A stretch of 64,000 nt of DNA from Verrucomicrobiota bacterium (GCA_016721945.1 JADKHC010000004.1:181505-245504); one strand, 5' to 3'. Shown: positions 33,641 through 42,974, numbered from the stretch's first letter. Translations and numbers: made by a program. The notes: a model not told the origin generated them from the letters alone.

Positions 33641-34699
33641 TCAGTGAGCGCCACCAAAGGCTTCCAAGTAGGCATCACCGCAGTGGGCGAACCCATAGCG
33701 ATTGGTTATATATTCAGCCATTTGTGTGGCGGCATTGTCGCGAGCAGGGGAGTTGCTCAGCCAATTAATCAGGCGTTCTTCCAAACTGTGGGCATTGCCT
33801 GATTGAAACACACACGCACTGCCGAGCGGGGCGACAAACTCGGGCATAACGCCGCGATCACTTACAACGGCCAATGTACCGCAGGCCATAGCTTCTAGTG
33901 GAGCGAGGCCGAATGGTTCGTCCCATTCGGAGGGCACGACCACAAGATCAGCGGCGCGATAAAACGATTCCGGTTGGTTGGTTGGAGGCCGTATTTCCCA
34001 CGCATCGTCCGGCAGATCAAGTTGTGCTGCGAGTTGTCTCAAGGCGGTGATTTCGTCTGCTTGCGCGTGTCCGACAAAAAGCAACAGACCGGTGTTTGTA
34101 CTTTTCCGCCAACTCGCAAAGGCTCGGAGCAAAGTATGCACGCCCTTGGGCGCGACGATCCGGCCAACATAACTTACCAAGGCACCTTTGTCCGGAGAAA
34201 TTCCGATCTCTGCGCGTGACTGTTGTCGGCTCACACGAGAGTTGAACATGGAGGTATCAACTCCATTGGGAATAATGCGGAGCCGCTTTTCCGGCCAGCC
34301 GCGTTGTTTCCAGCTTTCTGCGGTGTGAGGCGAGGGTGTTATCCCAAGTGTGACATGTCGCATGCCGTATCCGAACAGTGGCGACGGGAATGCAAAGGGA
34401 AGCCCCAGGTGCACAGCCGTGCGGGTACGCGTCAATTTTCCGACAAGTGCCAAAAGCGACACGTAGGACACTTGCGATGTTATGATCCACTCGGCGTTAG
34501 TTGAACGCACGAGACGAACCAGGCTTCGTATGGAACGCCAGGCAGTCCCTGGATGCCGAACCGCCAAGGGAAATACGGGCAGGGCGTGGGTCGAAGCGCC
34601 GGCGCTCGCGTAGGCTTCGACCATGTCACCAGGTTCGGCATAGGCCAGTGTGCAGGCGTGGCCTCTGGTCAGTGCGTGCCGACAGAGCGCCAGACTCAT
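33641..34699 (-). CDS. Glycosyltransferase family 4, N-terminus uncertain
   Basis: From the first ATG the protein has 352 residues with a complete C-terminal donor domain: LVSYVGRIVAPKGVHTLLRA, PPTNQPESFYRAADLVVVPS and EWDEPFGLAPLEAMACGTL. The first ATG is too late. The frame stays open for 28 more codons upstream and encodes IFLEQHPRFIGGSERMSLAL, the usual GT4 first strand and glycine loop, but it holds no ATG, GTG or TTG. A CTG at 34771 or 34747 would be the only start. The real start was either lost by mutation or is CTG, or a frameshift hides it. Neighbours on both sides also carry frameshifts. Confidence 0.8.
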   Translation of the reverse strand: MSLALCRHALTRGHACTLAYAEPGDMVEAYASAGASTHALPVFPLAVRHPGTAWRSIRSLVRLVRSTNAEWIITSQVSYVSLLALVGKLTRTRTAVHLGLPFAFPSPLFGYGMRHVTLGITPSPHTAESWKQRGWPEKRLRIIPNGVDTSMFNSRVSRQQSRAEIGISPDKGALVSYVGRIVAPKGVHTLLRAFASWRKSTNTGLLLFVGHAQADEITALRQLAAQLDLPDDAWEIRPPTNQPESFYRAADLVVVPSEWDEPFGLAPLEAMACGTLAVVSDRGVMPEFVAPLGSACVFQSGNAHSLEERLINWLSNSPARDNAATQMAEYITNRYGFAHCGDAYLEAFGGAH

Positions 34700-34819
34700 G
34701 CGTTCCGATCCGCCAATGAAGCGCGGATGTTGCTCAAGAAAGATCAGGGATTTTGACCGCTGTGCTGTCAGAAAAGCCTTAGATTAGCTCTGTCAGAGTG
34801 ATAGGTTACTCCGCCGTGC

Positions 34820-35651
34820 TCAACGGTGGCGATAGCCTTTGCTCAAGCGGGCGATCAGATCTGTACGGCTGCTTGGTAATGCAAAATAGTTCGGCCCGGC
34901 GTAGCGCTCGAAGGACACGTGGTATTCGGAAAAATCAATGTAACCGGCATACATTTTCCCCAGATGAAATCCGTGACGTGAGAGGAGGTCGTAGAAGCTT
35001 TTCAAAAGGACCTGTCCTGGGTGATGTTCAAACTGAATGAAGCCAATGCGCCGTTCGCTTAGGGCTTGTTCGAAACCGTGGAGCGCATCGATCTCCATTC
35101 CTTCGATATCGAGTTTTAGGAAGTCGATCCGCGCGACATCGATTTCTTTCAGGATGTCGTCGCCGCGGCGAATTTCAATCGGCATCAGCGTGCTGGGCAG
35201 ATGAGTCTGGACTGCGTAGTTTACGGTGGAAAGAAAACTCAAGTCGTCACCGTAGTACGTGATTTGCGTAGACTTGTTTTCTTTGCCCAGGCCATAGGGA
35301 TGGAGGTAGGCGTTCTTGACGGAGCCAAGCCGATCTTGCAGGTGTTTGAAGGTTGGAGGGACAGGTTCGAAGGTGGATTTTGGCGGTTGGAAACGTGGAT
35401 GTAGCGAGTGTGCTCCAGTCGCCCACGTTCGCACCGACATCGAAAAGGGTGGCGATTGGTTCTGTCTTCAGCGAGTTGAGCAAGGCCCCTTCACCGTTTG
35501 TGGCCAGGTCGAAGCCGGGAAATTCCCAAGACTGATCGTAGAAACGTGCAAAACGTGCGAGCTGACGAACCAGCCATCGACGTCGGTTTTGCCTGATTGA
35601 TTGCGCCAAACCGGCTTTCACCTTTCCGCGTGCTCGTTCGAGAAGACTCAT
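34820..35651 (-). pseudogene. FkbM-family methyltransferase with one frameshift
   Basis: The first frame (from 35651) has TLFDVGANVGDWSTLATSTF and AKIH. The second continues at once with FEPVPPTFKHLQDRLGSVKN, DFLKLDIEGMEIDALHGFE and FIQFEHHPGQVLL and ends at 34820. The frames meet near 35367-35380. Removing one C from the CCACCTTCG stretch (read on the - strand) gives AKIH-FEPV and restores a normal protein of about 276 residues. The rest is intact, so this is either a fresh frameshift or an assembly error. The expected role is sugar O-methylation. Confidence 0.85.
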
Positions 35652-35654
35652 GGT

Positions 35655-36874
35655 TCAGTCGGTAGTTGCCGCAGAGAAATCTGCATCGAGGGCCGCTAGT
35701 CCCATATGTTCAGCTGCGTAGCTGAGCAACGCTCTGCCTAACTGTGGACGAATCTCCAGAGTTTTTAAACTCAGGTAATCGCGCATGTGAGTGCTGGTCC
35801 GAAGAAAAAGTCCGACTTCATATTTTCCGGGAACGAGGCAGACTCGGTTCAACTTGCCTGAGAGCGTCAAGATTCGGCCGCGGACTAGTTCATAGGACTG
35901 TGTTTGGTTACGCAGATCGAGGATGGCGGCGCGCTGGCCTTGTTCGGTGTAGAAAAGCAAACACAGATCGAGCACGTTGCAGGCGTTACGCGCACGCAGC
36001 GTCAGGTTGAAGGTTACATCCGAAAAAAGCACAGCCGGTTCGGGTAGGAAATTCAAACTCACGAGAGACAACTCCTCTCCAAGATCCACCGTTGCACCTG
36101 TGGTTTGCGGTGAGCTGCTTGCGAGGTATTGCGTGATGCCGTTTTCGACATCGGTATCGGCAACGATTTGACCAGACCGAATCACGATCGCACGTCGGCA
36201 AAGCTGTCTGACCGAGGTGAGTTGATGACTTACAAACAGGATCGTACGGCCTTCCTGCTGGTTACATCGTTCATTTTCAAAAGACATTTCCTTTGAAAAT
36301 CCGCGTCGCCGACGGCGAGGACTTCGTCGACGATTAGGATCTCGGGCTCAAGGTGGGCGGCGACGGCGAAGGCGAGGCGGACGTACATACCGCTGCTGTA
36401 GTGTTTCACCGGTGTATCGAGGAACTTTTCCACTTCGGCGAAGGCGACGATTTCGTCGAATTTTTTGCGGATCTCGGCGCGCTTCATGCCGAGAATCGCA
36501 CCGTTCAGAAATATGTTTTCGCGGCCACTTAGCTCGCCGTGAAAACCAGTGCCAACCTCTAACAGCGAGGCGATGCGGCCTTGAATGCTGATGCGTCCGG
36601 TCGTTGGTTCGGTGATGCGCGAAAGGATTTTGAGCAGCGTGGATTTTCCGGCGCCGTTGCGCCCGATGATGCCGATGACGTCGCCTTGATTGACGGAAAA
36701 GTTCACGTCGCGCAGTGCCCAGAAATCCTCGGCGGTGGCGCGGTTTTCGCGCAATTGGCGGAAGGGATTGCGCAAGAGCGTGGCCAGCTTGTCGCGGAGT
36801 AGCCCGGAGCGTGCCTGATGCCGGAGCGTGTAGCGTTTACCCAAACCTTCGACGGTGATGACGGGGTTGCTCAT
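35655..36874 (-). pseudogene. wzt: Wzt-type ABC transporter ATP-binding protein with C-terminal glycan-binding domain, one frameshift
   Basis: The N-terminal frame has a full ATPase core: Walker A GIIGRNGAGKSTLLKILSR, signature HYSSGMYVRLAFAVAAHLE, Walker B ILIVDEVLAVGD. It then runs to an early stop after NDVTSR. The next frame resumes with EGRTILFVSHQLTSVRQLCR, which holds the switch histidine. It continues into a beta-rich C-terminal domain like the Wzt domain that recognises the glycan end. The break lies at 36251-36260, where one base is missing. As drawn, the ATPase would lack the switch histidine and the C-terminal domain, which would block export. Sequencing error is therefore a serious alternative. 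Confidence 0.88.
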
Positions 36875-37030
36875 GGCCTAGTGGTAACGATGCAGTAGGG
36901 TGGAGCCCGTTGTCCCTAACGGGCTGGTTTGAGAGCGGCTTCGATCAAGCCCGATGGGGACATCGGGCTCCACCTCCTGCGCGCCGCTGCACACTGGAAA
37001 ACATGGTTTAGCTGCATCGTCATGGCCTAG
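36871..37030. mobile_element. Short palindromic element inserted between wzm and wzt, flanked by 11-base direct repeats
   Basis: TCATGGCCTAG occurs at 36871-36881 and again at 37020-37030, enclosing 138 bases. The right copy holds the wzm stop codon and the left copy the wzt start codon, as if one short junction had been duplicated on insertion. The enclosed DNA has short inverted ends (CGATGCAG and CTGCATCG). Its core is GTAGGGTGGAGCCCG...CGGGCTCCACC, with internal hairpins. It has no gene. It looks like a non-autonomous, REP- or MITE-like insertion. Confidence 0.55.
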
Positions 37031-37863
37031 ATCACGTCGGCAAACTGCCGCTCGGTTTTGCGGAAATACCAGAGGCCCGTGACCAGCATCACGGCCGTCA
37101 CGGTGAGCGAGAGAAATAGACCGCGGTCGTAGAAATCCGTGCGTCCGCCGAGTAGGCACCAGCGGAAGCCTTCGACCATGCTGGTGAGAGGATTGAGCGC
37201 GAGCCAGTCGCGCCAATTCGGCAGAAAGTCGGTGCGGTAGCCGACGGGTGTGACGAACATGCCGATCTGTAATAAGAATGGCGTTATGAAACGGAAATCC
37301 CGGTATTTGACGGTTAGGGCAGTGATCCAAAGTCCCGCGCCGAGTGCCACGAGCATCGTGCCAAGAACGAACAGCGGCAGGAGAAGAAAGCGCCAGGTGG
37401 GATAGATTCCCTCGTACATGGCGTAGGGTATTGCGATGCCGAGCAGGACGAGCATATCAATCAGCGCCACAACCACGGCGGAGAGCGGAACGATCAGGCG
37501 CGGAAAATATACTTTGGAAATAAGGTGCGCATTGTTGACCAGACTGCTCCCGGCCCCACTGAACGCGCCTGAAAACAATTGCCAGGGTAAAAGACCGGCG
37601 AGCACGAGCAGCGGATAGGGCACATCGCCGCCGGGCATTTTGGCTAGCTTGTTGAATACAAAGGTAAGCAGAAGCGTGTTGATGGCAGGCTGAATGACAG
37701 CCCACGCAACGCCAAGCACAGCCTGTTTGTAGCGAACCTTTACGTCCCTCCAAGCTAGGAAGCCGAGGAGTTCACGATAGCGCCAGAGGTCGCGCCAGTA
37801 ATGGCGCTCGGTGCGGCCGGCCTCGATGATGATCGGAGGTGGGCTGGTCGGGATGTCGTTCAC
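37027..37863 (-). CDS. wzm: Wzm-type ABC-2 polysaccharide export permease
   Basis: The 278-residue protein has six membrane helices and the ABC-2 polysaccharide-export signature (YRELLGFLAWRDVKVRYKQA, then LGVAWAVIQP). The first cytosolic segment, helix order and length match Wzm/KpsM/TagG. With Wzt it would carry lipid-linked glycan across the inner membrane. The start is a GTG that overlaps the upstream stop by four bases. Normally wzt follows directly, but here an inserted element separates the two genes. Confidence 0.92.
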   Translation of the reverse strand: MNDIPTSPPPIIIEAGRTERHYWRDLWRYRELLGFLAWRDVKVRYKQAVLGVAWAVIQPAINTLLLTFVFNKLAKMPGGDVPYPLLVLAGLLPWQLFSGAFSGAGSSLVNNAHLISKVYFPRLIVPLSAVVVALIDMLVLLGIAIPYAMYEGIYPTWRFLLLPLFVLGTMLVALGAGLWITALTVKYRDFRFITPFLLQIGMFVTPVGYRTDFLPNWRDWLALNPLTSMVEGFRWCLLGGRTDFYDRGLFLSLTVTAVMLVTGLWYFRKTERQFADVI

Positions 37864-38936
37864 GCGGTGATCGGGATGACCGTGGCGAGTTTGTCGCGAA
37901 AACGCGGATACGAGAACTCAGCCGCGCGGTTTTGGATGGCTTGCGCATCCCACGTCCGGCGCAGTGCCTGGATGCAGCTGGCGGCGAGTTCGGGTATGTT
38001 GCCGTAGTTCACGAGCATGCCGGACTCGGGCGTGATCACTTCGGGGATGCCGCCGCTGCGTGTGCCGATGCAAGGTTTGCCGTGGGCCATGGCCTCGAGA
38101 AACACCAGACCGAAGCCTTCTTTTTGGCTGGGCAGTGCGAAGAGACGGCAGGCAGCCAGTTCGCGTTTGAGTTCGTTGTCGTTGACGTAGCCGAGAAAGT
38201 TGACGGCGGGTTCGAGGTGCAGGCGTTTTACGGCCGCGTGCAAGCGGGGCAAGTCGTCGCCTCGACCGACGATGCGCAGGCGCGCGGCTGGGATATCACG
38301 ACGGATCGCGGGCAGTGCCTCGATCAGATGATCGATTCCTTTATAGCTGTCGCTATTGCTGAGGCGGGAAACGGTGAGGATTTCGAATTCAGAGGTGCTG
38401 CGGACTGGTTCGGCAATGTCCAGATACGGATCGAGCGCATTGGGCAGAACGACGGTGGTTGTAAGGGGAGTTTTGCAGTGGCGAAGCAGTTCTCGGCGGG
38501 TAAACTCACTGACACACCAAATACGGTCTGCGCCTCGGAGCGCAGCGTTTTCGAGCCGGTTGAAAGGTCGCCAGACTTCGATGCCGTGAGCGACGAGCGT
38601 GTAGTGTAGTTTTTTACCACGTAGTTTGCGCATAGCCCAGGCGACGGGTAGTTGGGCAATGTGCCCGCAGACGATGAGATCGGCTTTGGCACTCATACGT
38701 TGGGCTGCTTTGACGAAGGCGATCTTGCTGCGATTACATGCGGCCCAGTCGGCCAGTCGACCATTGGTGTAGCGGCGCAGATCGCGTGAATCGAAGGTGG
38801 GGTCGTTATAGGCCACAATCGATACCGAACCATCTGGTTCACTCAATTCACACAAGGCCTTCAGGTAGAGACGAAGGATGCGCGCGATGCCGCCTTCTGA
38901 CGTGAAGAGCTCCGGAGCCAACAACAGGGTGTTCAT
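37860..38936 (-). CDS. Glycosyltransferase family 4
   Basis: The 358-residue GT-B enzyme begins NTLLLAPELFTSEGGIARIL and has EILTVSRLSNSDSYKGIDHL, ARLRIVGRGDDLPRL and the E(x7)E region PSQKEGFGLVFLEAMAHGKP. I chose the ATG at 38936, which overlaps the asnB stop by four bases; the 25 codons upstream lie within asnB. It is the first glycosyltransferase after asnB in the direction of transcription. Confidence 0.9.
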   Translation of the reverse strand: MNTLLLAPELFTSEGGIARILRLYLKALCELSEPDGSVSIVAYNDPTFDSRDLRRYTNGRLADWAACNRSKIAFVKAAQRMSAKADLIVCGHIAQLPVAWAMRKLRGKKLHYTLVAHGIEVWRPFNRLENAALRGADRIWCVSEFTRRELLRHCKTPLTTTVVLPNALDPYLDIAEPVRSTSEFEILTVSRLSNSDSYKGIDHLIEALPAIRRDIPAARLRIVGRGDDLPRLHAAVKRLHLEPAVNFLGYVNDNELKRELAACRLFALPSQKEGFGLVFLEAMAHGKPCIGTRSGGIPEVITPESGMLVNYGNIPELAASCIQALRRTWDAQAIQNRAAEFSYPRFRDKLATVIPITA

Positions 38937-40822
38937 GCGCTGACGGTGTGAGTTTTGCTGTGGCGGTTTACGAAGTTCACTGCGACGGCGAGAGTCCAGA
39001 CACGCGACCATTCGCGCGGATCGCTGCCGGTGATGAAATTCTGCCAGCGAGCCTGCACGCCCGAGACATTAAAGAAGCCGCTCTTCGCGACGCTCGGCAG
39101 CGAAAAAGTTTCCTCAAGGAATGGGCGCAACGGGCCGTGCATCCATTGCGCCATGGGTAGAGTGAAACCGCGTTTGGGACGATTTTCTGCGCCCCGGGGG
39201 AGTAGGTCGCGCACGGCGCAGGCAAGTGCCGCTTTGGGATGGTTCGGTGTATTCTTGTAGGAGACACGCTGGTTCCAGAGCCATTCGATCAGCGGCCGGT
39301 CGACGAACGGCGTGCGCATTTCCAGTGAATGTCGCATGCTCATCACATCGCTGTCGCGCAGCAGCACATCGGCCATGTAGGTGCGCAATTCCCAGCCGCT
39401 GACGATTTCAAAAGGTTTGGCTTCGATGAGCTCGGCGGACAAAAAGGTGAGTTCGTCGTGCGGCTTGTAGTTGACGTCGCCGTTGAGCAACTCGCGCCGT
39501 GCGGGCTCGGAGAAATTCCGCCGTTGCAGGCCGGCTAGTTCGTGGATGTTGCGCGCGTGGCGGAGGAAATCGGCGAGTTTTTGCGAGCGGGAGTCGCCGC
39601 GTTTCAGGCGTGCGAGGAGGTTGTCGCGAAGGGGGCTCGGCAGGTGACGCCACAGGGGAAGCCAGCGCGCCAGCTTCGGAGTCGTCTCAAACCATGGGTA
39701 ACCGCCAAAAAGTTCGTCGCCGCCGAGGCCGGAGAGCGCCACGGTGACGCCGCCTGCGCGGGCAACCTGGCTGACGTAGTAGGAGTTGATGGCGTCGCCG
39801 GTTGGCTGGTCGTAGGAAGAGAGGATGGTTTCGATGTCGGCGGCCAAGCGTTCGCCGGTGAGCACGAAGGTGTGGTGCTCGGTGCCGAAGTGTTTAGCTG
39901 CGGCTTCGGCCTCGGCGGTTTCGGTAAAGGCGGCTTCGTTGAAGCCGATGGAGAACGTTTTCAGTCTGGCGCCGCCGCTTCGCTGCATCAGCGCGACGAT
40001 GGCATTGGAGTCGAGTCCGCCCGAGAGGAACGCACCGACCGGCACATCCGCGAGCGAGTGAGCGCGGATGGTGTCTTCGAGACGGGAGCGCAATTCGTTG
40101 CGGAATTTTCGCGGGCTCGTACACGTCGCGTGGTCGGCATTGATCGCGTTGTGGAAGGTCCAGTAGGAGTGAACGTTGAAGCGTCCATTTTGGAACGTGG
40201 CGCATTCGCCGGGGCGAAGACTGCGCACGCCTTTGTAGATGGTGCGTGGTGCGGTGACTGCGAGATAGGAGAGGGCGGCGTTGAGGCCAGCCTGATCGAT
40301 CTGAGTCTCAACCACGCCTGAAGCGATGATCGCGTTGAGCTCCGAGGCGAAGAGCAGCGTGTTATTGGAGTGCGCGTAATAGAGCGGCTTGATGCCGAAG
40401 GGATCGCGGGCGAAAAAGAGTTTTTGCTCCTGCGCATCCCAGATCGCGAACGCGAACATGCCGCGGAGGCGGTTGAGGCATTGTTCGCCCCAGCGCGCGT
40501 AGGCGGCGAGCAGGACCTCGGTGTCGCAATGGGTCTTGAAGGTGGTTCCGGCGGTGGACAGCTCGCCACGCAGTTCGCGGAAGTTGTAGATGGCACCGTT
40601 GAAGACGAGCGTGTAGCGCCCATTTTCCGTGCTCATGGGCTGGTGGCCGTTCGCTGGGTCGAAGATCGCGAGACGGCGCATGCCGAGCGTGGCGGTTTCC
40701 GACGTAAAAAGACCCGCGTCGTCGGGCCCGCGATGGCGCATGGCCTCGCACATGCGTTCGACTGCGCTTTGACGCAATTCAGGTGAGTATTGAGAGCAGA
40801 TGAATCCGGCGATACCGCACAT
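38933..40822 (-). CDS. asnB: Asparagine synthase (glutamine-hydrolysing)
   Basis: The 629-residue protein has an N-terminal class II glutaminase domain with the catalytic cysteine directly after the start methionine (MCGIAGFIC) and the RHRGPDD motif. The C-terminal domain has the ATP-pyrophosphatase loop LSGGLDSNAIVAL at about residue 264. AsnB-type enzymes are frequent in exopolysaccharide clusters, where they may amidate uronic acids instead of making free asparagine. That role is inferred here from context. It is the first gene of the - strand cluster. The 239 bases before it should hold the main promoter, but I see no clear consensus boxes there. Confidence 0.92.
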   Translation of the reverse strand: MCGIAGFICSQYSPELRQSAVERMCEAMRHRGPDDAGLFTSETATLGMRRLAIFDPANGHQPMSTENGRYTLVFNGAIYNFRELRGELSTAGTTFKTHCDTEVLLAAYARWGEQCLNRLRGMFAFAIWDAQEQKLFFARDPFGIKPLYYAHSNNTLLFASELNAIIASGVVETQIDQAGLNAALSYLAVTAPRTIYKGVRSLRPGECATFQNGRFNVHSYWTFHNAINADHATCTSPRKFRNELRSRLEDTIRAHSLADVPVGAFLSGGLDSNAIVALMQRSGGARLKTFSIGFNEAAFTETAEAEAAAKHFGTEHHTFVLTGERLAADIETILSSYDQPTGDAINSYYVSQVARAGGVTVALSGLGGDELFGGYPWFETTPKLARWLPLWRHLPSPLRDNLLARLKRGDSRSQKLADFLRHARNIHELAGLQRRNFSEPARRELLNGDVNYKPHDELTFLSAELIEAKPFEIVSGWELRTYMADVLLRDSDVMSMRHSLEMRTPFVDRPLIEWLWNQRVSYKNTPNHPKAALACAVRDLLPRGAENRPKRGFTLPMAQWMHGPLRPFLEETFSLPSVAKSGFFNVSGVQARWQNFITGSDPREWSRVWTLAVAVNFVNRHSKTHTVSA

Positions 40823-41061
40823 GTTTAGGAATGCTTTGCCCCGTCACTTCGGGTGAGGCGACAAAAAGCCTTGGGGGTGGTGGTGCTCAAGCGGGTGGAG
40901 AGAATGGCAAACAAGGGGTATGCCACACCTGTAAAGCCACATGATAAAGCGGCTTAAGGCAACATCGGCGCAATGTCCGACTAGTTAAATCTCCCTAAAA
41001 AATAGACCGCAGGCAAAATGCGATAAGCGCGATCATGCTGTCCGTAGCCGGTTGACGGCAA

Positions 41062-41601
41062 TCAGGCGCAGATGGCGGTGGCGATTTCGCGGGCCTTTTC
41101 TGGTGAGAAAAGTTTTTCGACCAGCATCAGGCCGAAGTCGACGGAGGTTCCGGCTCCTCGTGAAGTGACGATTTTGCCGTCCACAACCACGCGTTCGTCC
41201 ACTAGGATGTTGGGTAGTTCTTTGGCGACGGAGAAATGGGCGGTGTAACGTCGACCTTCGAGCAAGCCGGCGTCGTTGAGTACGGTCGGGGCGGCGCAGA
41301 TCGCGGCCAGCCAGCGACCCGCAGCGGCCTGTTGTTGCACAAGGGCGCGCACGCGCATGTCGCCCCGGAGATTGAGCACGCCCGGGCCGCCGGGCAGGAA
41401 AATCAAATCATAAGCAGCCTCGCCCGCTTCGCCGAGTGTGGCGTCCGCGTGCATGGTGATGTTGCAACGACCGGTCACGTGTGGGCTCGCGCCGAGTGCG
41501 GCGATGATGACCTGGCAACCGGCGCGGCGGAGCAGATCGATGGGGGTGATGGCTTCGATTTCCTCAAAACCCTCTGGTAAAATTGCGAGAACCGTGGGCA
41601 T
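41062..41601 (-). CDS. DJ-1/PfpI (YajL/ThiJ-like) family protein
   Basis: The 179-residue protein starts VLAILPEGFEEIEAITPIDL, with the conserved glutamate, and has the nucleophile-elbow cysteine in LAAICAAPTVL. It continues with TSRGAGTSVDFGLMLVEKL. This matches DJ-1 subfamily members such as YajL, linked to oxidative stress and covalent chaperone or deglycase activity, although the biochemical activity is disputed. It is divergent from the SDR gene 18 bases away and therefore shares a promoter region with it. Confidence 0.9.
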   Translation of the reverse strand: MPTVLAILPEGFEEIEAITPIDLLRRAGCQVIIAALGASPHVTGRCNITMHADATLGEAGEAAYDLIFLPGGPGVLNLRGDMRVRALVQQQAAAGRWLAAICAAPTVLNDAGLLEGRRYTAHFSVAKELPNILVDERVVVDGKIVTSRGAGTSVDFGLMLVEKLFSPEKAREIATAICA

Positions 41602-41619
41602 GTTGTTACGTTAATTAAA

Positions 41620-42546
41620 ATGGCCGCGCTTGCACCTGCTTTCTTCAAAGGAAAACACTTCGTCGTCTTCGGCGCGGGTTATGTCGGAGGCGCGGTCGCC
41701 GGCGAAGCCGCCCGACTTGGTGCGCGTGTGACGGCGCTGACGCGGAATCCCTCCAAAGTCTCTGCTCTCGCCGCTGACGGTTGCGATGTCGTGATCGACG
41801 AGCTCGCCTCGGATGCGTGGCACGGGAAAATCCTGGATCGCGCCGATTTCGTGCTTAATTGCGTGAGCGCAGGCGGCGGTGGTATCGAGGGCTATCGGCG
41901 CAGCTATGTCGAGGGCATGCAGTCGATCCTTGCCTGGGCGAGGAAACGGGGCGGGGTGGGCACGGTTGTTTATACGAGCAGCACTTCGGTGTATCCACAA
42001 AGTGGAGGCGTGCGTGTGGACGAGGCGTCGCCCGTGAGCGATGCGGTTGGCACGTCGGGAATCCTGGTCGAAGCGGAAAATCTTTTGCGCGATACGACGT
42101 TGGCCACGGACGAAACGGGTAGGGTTTGCGCTCGCTGGTTTATTTTACGACTCGCAGGAATTTACGGGCCCGGCCGTCATCATCTGCTCGACCAACTTCG
42201 CGCGGGTGAAACCGAGATCGCTGGGCGTGGGGAGCAGCGGCTGAATCTTGCCCACCGCGACGACATCGTGGCGGCGGTGCTGGCGGCGTTTGCGTCACGC
42301 GCGGAAACGGCGAATGAGATTTTCAATGTGGCCGACGATGGCGCGGTGCCGAAGTCCGAAGTTGTCGGCTGGTTGGCGCAACAGCTGGGCCGCGCTGCGC
42401 CTGTCTTCAATGGTGAAATAGTCTCTGTTCGTCGCGCGCAGGTGCCTGATCGCGTGATCGCCAACGATAAAATAAAGGCGGTGCTCGGCTGGTCTCCACG
42501 TTATCCCGATTTCCGCGTCGGCTATCGGGCGCTACTTGAGGCTTGA
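41620..42546 (+). CDS. NAD(P)-dependent epimerase/dehydratase-like extended SDR (YeeZ-like)
   Basis: The 308-residue protein has an N-terminal Rossmann motif (FGAGYVGGAVAGEAARLG) and TRNPSKVSALAADGCDVV. It has a serine-rich active-site strand VVYTSSTSVYPQSGG and a C-terminal region with RLAGIYGPGRHHLLDQL and LNLAHRDDIVAAVLAA. The canonical YxxxK is not evident: the tyrosine in SVYPQSGG lacks the paired lysine, so catalysis differs from true epimerases or is absent. The YeeZ-like SDR group shows the same feature. The substrate is unknown. Confidence 0.75.
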   Translation: MAALAPAFFKGKHFVVFGAGYVGGAVAGEAARLGARVTALTRNPSKVSALAADGCDVVIDELASDAWHGKILDRADFVLNCVSAGGGGIEGYRRSYVEGMQSILAWARKRGGVGTVVYTSSTSVYPQSGGVRVDEASPVSDAVGTSGILVEAENLLRDTTLATDETGRVCARWFILRLAGIYGPGRHHLLDQLRAGETEIAGRGEQRLNLAHRDDIVAAVLAAFASRAETANEIFNVADDGAVPKSEVVGWLAQQLGRAAPVFNGEIVSVRRAQVPDRVIANDKIKAVLGWSPRYPDFRVGYRALLEA

Positions 42547-42609
42547 AGATTTCACCCAGTTGCGAGCGACTAAGTCCTCACAAACGTAACTTTTAACCCA
42601 AATAATCCC

Positions 42610-42918
42610 ATGGCCGGCGTTGGTAAACTCCTCAAACAAGCCCAGAAAATGCAGCGTCAAATCGAGACGCTCCAAACCCAGCTCGAAGCGAAAGAGATCG
42701 AGGTCACCAGTGGTGGCGGCGCAGTGAAACTCAAGGTAAACGGCGCAGGGAAATTCCTCGCGCTGACGCTCGACCCCGAATTTTTGAAGGAAGACGCCAA
42801 GCTCGTCTCCGAGACGATTCTTGCCGCGGTTCAAGACGCCGCGAAACAGGCGAAGGAACAAAACGATTCCGAGATGCAGAAGGTCACCTCGGCTTTCCAG
42901 ATGCCGGGTTTGATGTGA
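42610..42918 (+). CDS. YbaB/EbfC-family nucleoid-associated protein
   Basis: The 102-residue protein has the family layout: an N-terminal helix MAGVGKLLKQAQKMQRQIET, the EIEVTSGGGAVKLKVNGAGK strand pair and a C-terminal helix ending in a methionine-rich tail. YbaB dimers bind DNA. The gene lies 56 bases before recR, the usual order in many bacteria. The leader contains TTTTAACCCAAATAATCCC and no Shine-Dalgarno sequence. Confidence 0.93.
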   Translation: MAGVGKLLKQAQKMQRQIETLQTQLEAKEIEVTSGGGAVKLKVNGAGKFLALTLDPEFLKEDAKLVSETILAAVQDAAKQAKEQNDSEMQKVTSAFQMPGLM

Positions 42919-42974
42919 GATAACACAAAGGTGAACGGTCTTCTGGCTCAATAACAGAAGACCTGCACCGCGAC

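Noticed and set aside
39542..40321. A 259-codon + strand frame
   Set aside because: It is antisense to asnB, with glycine and valine-rich low-complexity content and no family signature.
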